Source: Brevundimonas naejangsanensis
GTDB taxonomy: Bacteria > Pseudomonadota > Alphaproteobacteria > Caulobacterales > Caulobacteraceae
NCBI RefSeq assembly: GCF_000635915.2
Contig: NZ_CP015614.1
Span: 2,888,501 to 2,952,500 of the forward strand
Direction: 5' to 3'
DNA length: 64,000 bases
Below are positions 61,207-64,000 of the stretch, piece by piece. The notes under the pieces were generated by a model. The model did no database searches, had not been told where the DNA came from, and saw only the letters and a program-made list of their open reading frames with translations. The first letter of the stretch is position 1. Each line of letters starts with the position of its first letter. The translations under genes and the position numbers were made by a program.

Positions 61207-62346
61207 TCAGACGCCAGCCCTCAGCGCCCGGTCGCTGAGTTGCTCGGTTCTCAGCGGTCTGCCTTCCTCCCGCCCGGCACGCATCCAGTGTTCGAAGCCG
61301 GATGAGAGGTCGCCTCGGCGCACGGCGTCTTCAACGTCGGGATTAGCGTCCAGGTAGCTCAGCTCTGTAAAGTCGTCCGGCGCCAGCCGTGGCGCGGCCT
61401 CGCCGAGATAGGCCTGCATGAACTGCTCCATGACGTGGCCGACGATTTGGTCCGAAACGTGCAGGCAGTCGAGGCCGTATGCGAACGTCCGAGGGCTCAG
61501 CGTCACGATCTCATAGCTGGGGAAGTAGTCCACGTCCGCGTGACGGGCTTCAAACGCCCCCGCCGCCGCCCGCAACACCGATTTGGACAGGCTGTTCGCC
61601 ACGGCCACGTCTTGATCTGAGAAAGTGGTTCCCATCGGCACGGGCGACACCGTGACCACCATCTTCATTGCGGGGTTCAGCCGTTTCAGGCGCTCGCGAA
61701 TCTCCTCCAGGGCGTCCAGATTGTCCTGCGCGTCCGTGATCTCTAGCTGGTAGCGGTCCGGCCGCCGACGCACCTCCCACGGCCCCGGCGCGGCGTTCAG
61801 CCGGGTATCGGTCTCCTGGTCGCGCCACACCTCGTTCAGGCCAAGGGTCATCAGGACGACGTCCGCCGCCCTCAGCCGAGGGAAGTATTCGGCCGCCAGC
61901 CAGGCCCGCCGCTCCAGGGCCCGTTCCAGCGTCGAACTCTGCAGGCCGGGCGTCAGATGAAGATCGCGCCAGCCGTTGGCCGTTTCCGTCAGGTGCGCTT
62001 GCGGGTCGCCGGGCGGCGTTTCCAGCCAGCGAAGCTCCTGCAGCATGGAATGGGTCGTGAATTTGTTGAGAAAGCCGTTGGCGCGCGCCGGCCATTCCGA
62101 CTTAGGCGACACGACCCTTTTGCTCAGCACGTTCGCGCCGCGATAAATCAAGTGCTCTTCGATATTGCGCGCGAAGCATGAGCCCATGCAGAAAAACCGC
62201 GCGTCGCGATCCAGGCCGAAGCGGGGGGTGTGGCTGATCCGCACCGGCTCGCTTTGAAAACGATCTACAGTCGCCGCCCATTGGCTCGCCTCACTGCGCG
62301 CCGCGCCGCGCCAGGCCTCATTCCCTTCCACCGTGCGGACCGCCAT
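61207..62346 (-). CDS. GSCFA-domain protein with C-terminal ANPDV...EGR motif
   Basis: 379 residues from the ATG at 62346, with AGGAGA 6 bases upstream. The name-giving motif FFCMGSCFARNIEEHL lies near residue 55; LMTLGLNEVWRD and VVTVSPVPMGTTF belong to the same SGNH-like hydrolase fold, which occurs in acyl-modifying enzymes. The C-terminal ~50 residues (YLDANPDVEDAVRRG, FEHWMRAGREEGRPL) match a short motif found at the ends of many surface-glycan and surface proteins. Possible roles are O-acyl transfer to or removal from a glycan. It lies between rfbA and a large secreted protein, and is read toward rfbA. Confidence 0.78.
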   Translation of the reverse strand: MAVRTVEGNEAWRGAARSEASQWAATVDRFQSEPVRISHTPRFGLDRDARFFCMGSCFARNIEEHLIYRGANVLSKRVVSPKSEWPARANGFLNKFTTHSMLQELRWLETPPGDPQAHLTETANGWRDLHLTPGLQSSTLERALERRAWLAAEYFPRLRAADVVLMTLGLNEVWRDQETDTRLNAAPGPWEVRRRPDRYQLEITDAQDNLDALEEIRERLKRLNPAMKMVVTVSPVPMGTTFSDQDVAVANSLSKSVLRAAAGAFEARHADVDYFPSYEIVTLSPRTFAYGLDCLHVSDQIVGHVMEQFMQAYLGEAAPRLAPDDFTELSYLDANPDVEDAVRRGDLSSGFEHWMRAGREEGRPLRTEQLSDRALRAGV

Positions 62347-62746
62347 CGTCTTCTCCTGGGCTGGCCTGCCGCTCATCCAGAGGCCGTCCCGAAACTAGGG
62401 GAAGCGCCCCTCCGGACTCAAGCCGGCAGCCGAAACAAGGCGAAAAAGCGAATAAGCTTTACAATAAGTTCCGCTGCTTTCATCTTAAGCGAATCGCGTT
62501 GGGTGAATTCTCTCAGCGATACCTGCGTTTATAAAGCGTAAGCAAGAACGCAAAAAACATAGAAAATATAGATGTCGAGTTACGTCGATCCATATCGCCG
62601 TCATGCCTTGACGGCGTTCTGATAGCCACGTTAGAAGCAGGTTGCCGTGGCGCAGCCATTCCCCTCACAAGGGTCTGAACTGTGGCCGAAAGGCGCTCAC
62701 ACTTTGGCTACGCCACTCAATTCGTTTCTCTGGGGGACATTCCCGA
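62347..62746. other. Divergent intergenic region with promoter for the secreted protein
   Basis: About 400 bases with no supported protein gene and an AT-rich middle (62450-62580). It holds the GSCFA gene promoter on the left and the putative promoter at 62608-62637 plus a ~100-base 5' UTR on the right. No clear RNA element was recognised. Confidence 0.5.
62608..62637 (+). promoter_or_regulatory. Candidate housekeeping promoter of the terminal secreted protein
   Basis: TTGACGG at 62608-62614 is a full match to the Caulobacter-type -35 element, and GTTAGAAG at 62630-62637 fits 6 of 8 positions of GCTANAWC, with 15 bases between them. Transcription would begin about 100 bases before the ATG at 62747, giving a moderately long leader. 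Confidence 0.5.
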
Positions 62747-64000
62747 ATGACTAAGAAGCTTCTTCTTGCCGCTGCCGCCGTGTCGGCCATCGGCTTCGCC
62801 GGCGCTGCCGGCGCAATGGACATCACGACGGCACGCGTTGCGGGTATCACCGTGTACACGGGCACCACGGCCTCGCCTTACGGTCTGGCTTCGCAAGCCA
62901 CCGTGCCGGTCGCGGGTCTGTCGACCCCCGCGTCGGGTGTGGGTGTTGAAACCGATCTCGTCGTCTCGCTGAGCGCGGGCGCAGGTGCTCTGGCTCCCGG
63001 CAACTATGTGATGACCTTCACCTATACGGGCATCGCTGGTTTCGTGGGTACGCCGCAGCTCCAACTGCAAGGCGCCGCTGGGTGCACGCCCTCGGCGGTG
63101 TTGTCGACGGGTGGGACGGCTACCTCGCAGACCGTTTCTTATATCGTCGGCGTGGATGTCGCCTGCACCACCAACCCGACCTTCCGTCTGACTGCGCCGT
63201 TCAAGATTTCTGCGGCAAACGCTGTTACGGTTCAGGCTTCGCTGACGCAAGGCGGCCTGCCGGTCGATAACAGCCCTTCGGCCACGCGTACGCTGGTCCA
63301 GCCTCGCTCGGCCTATACCGCTTCGGTCAATGGCGCGGTTGACGGAAAGGGCGGCGCTACGGACACTCCCGCCAACGCTGCTGATAACGCCGACTTCCCG
63401 ACTCAGCTGGCTCTGGGGTCCGGCTCGACTCCGTTCCAAGCGTTCCGCACGGGTGCAGAGTTCGATGCCATTATTGGTGCGCTGGGGTATACTTCGGTTG
63501 CAAACACCTACGCCGACCTGTCTAAGACCGCTCTCCCGACGCCGGCTATGGATGTTACGCTGAGCGGTAACTTTGCCGGTCTGACGCCGACGTTGACGAC
63601 CGATGACACCGGTGCCGGCCCTGTCGCGGCTACGACTGTAACTGCATCGACGGCTACTTTCGCTGCGGTGCCGGCCGGCCGCTACAACGTTGTGGTTGCA
63701 GCGACCAGCAGCGCTGCCAACGCTCCGCAACTCGCTGGCGGTGCCTATACGGCCACGTTCTCTTCTGCATCGAGCTCGCCGCTGGCTGCTGGCGCGATCT
63801 CTGCGTCGGGCGCGCTGGAGACCATTGGTCTGCAAGGCACCAACTTTGTGGCTCCGTGGGTGCAGTCGGCCAACCCGAACTTCAACACTGTGCTGCGCCT
63901 GTCGAACAGCGGCGCGGTCACCGGCCCGGTGACGCTTTCGCTGACCAGCCCCGCTGCCACGCCGACGGCGACGACCTGCGGCGCTGCCCAGCTCGCTAAG
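62747..64000 (+). CDS. Secreted Ala/Thr/Ser-rich surface-like protein, 3' end missing
   Basis: At least 418 residues, open to the window edge; the frame was read codon by codon without a stop. GGGGGA lies about 8 bases before the ATG. Residues 1-24 form a Sec signal peptide (MTKKLLLAAAAVSAIGFAGA, then AGA). The mature part is rich in Ala, Thr, Ser, Gly and Val, with few charged residues, strand-like stretches (YVMTFTYTGIAGF, MDVTLSGNFAGL, YNVVVAATSSA) and few Cys (CTPSAV, VACTTNP). No domain is recognised. Composition and position next to glycan genes suggest an abundant surface or S-layer-like protein; this is inference only. Its codons use more GCT/GCG and GGT than neighbours, as expected for a highly expressed gene. 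Confidence 0.75.
   Translation, partial: MTKKLLLAAAAVSAIGFAGAAGAMDITTARVAGITVYTGTTASPYGLASQATVPVAGLSTPASGVGVETDLVVSLSAGAGALAPGNYVMTFTYTGIAGFVGTPQLQLQGAAGCTPSAVLSTGGTATSQTVSYIVGVDVACTTNPTFRLTAPFKISAANAVTVQASLTQGGLPVDNSPSATRTLVQPRSAYTASVNGAVDGKGGATDTPANAADNADFPTQLALGSGSTPFQAFRTGAEFDAIIGALGYTSVANTYADLSKTALPTPAMDVTLSGNFAGLTPTLTTDDTGAGPVAATTVTASTATFAAVPAGRYNVVVAATSSAANAPQLAGGAYTATFSSASSSPLAAGAISASGALETIGLQGTNFVAPWVQSANPNFNTVLRLSNSGAVTGPVTLSLTSPAATPTATTCGAAQLAK

Overview
The window is high-GC, gene-dense, chromosomal-looking DNA from an alphaproteobacterium, most likely a member of Caulobacterales close to Brevundimonas. This is inferred from the large TonB-dependent receptors with A-F-A-Q signal ends, a PhaR-type regulator with its usual small neighbour, minimal PutA, a deoxyhypusine-synthase-like protein beside an ornithine decarboxylase, ATGA/TGATG operon overlaps and frequent TTG/GTG starts. 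No rRNA, tRNA, IS element, phage gene or CRISPR array was seen.

Layout. 1-1.9 kb: end of a GH15 glucoamylase-like gene coupled to otsA (trehalose-6-phosphate synthase). 2.0-6.7 kb: a locally AT-rich pair (CDP-glycerol-type cytidylyltransferase and a TagF-like transferase), an OmpA protein with 26 consecutive prolines, and a KpsS-like capsule transferase. 6.8-10.2 kb: an Oar-like TonB receptor. 10.4-20.8 kb: polyamine genes (aguA-aguB on the plus strand; ornithine decarboxylase and a DHS-like homospermidine synthase candidate on the minus strand) enclosing a TonB receptor and a run of small exported proteins that includes an acid phosphatase with an altered active-site motif. 21.3-25.1 kb: phnCDE and a PstS-like binding lipoprotein, followed by a convergent TonB receptor (25.1-28.1 kb). 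28.3-42.7 kb: a GT4 glycosyltransferase, putA, an alpha/beta-hydrolase-TPR protein, a methyltransferase, HMG-CoA lyase, an ArnT-like and an ArnC-like transferase, phaR, a hemolysin III protein and a thiolase. 42.9-47.9 kb: a lipobox-bearing subtilase with poly-Gly and poly-Pro tracts, then argB, a HAD nucleotidase and dapD as an overlapping operon. 47.9-64.0 kb: a surface-glycan region with a sulfotransferase, a GDP-mannose pyrophosphorylase-AGE fusion, galE, several multidomain glycosyltransferases, rfbD, rfbA, a GSCFA protein, and finally the start of a secreted Ala/Thr/Ser-rich protein that runs off the window.

How the parts may fit. Genes at both ends, with the enzymes at 33-39 kb, look like parts of exported-glycan assembly: nucleotide sugar supply, transfer, and decoration by sulfate, methyl, acyl or glycerol-phosphate groups. 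Several of these enzymes, of unrelated catalytic classes, carry small non-catalytic modules of the same appearance (a DUF4214-like helical motif and a Gly-Trp-Ala beta-sandwich-like segment), which is the most unusual pattern in the window. The polyamine genes give two routes to putrescine and one candidate route to homospermidine. The phosphorus block (phnCDE, pstS, candidate Pho half-sites) looks like one uptake unit. All functional assignments come from reading motifs; no database search was run.
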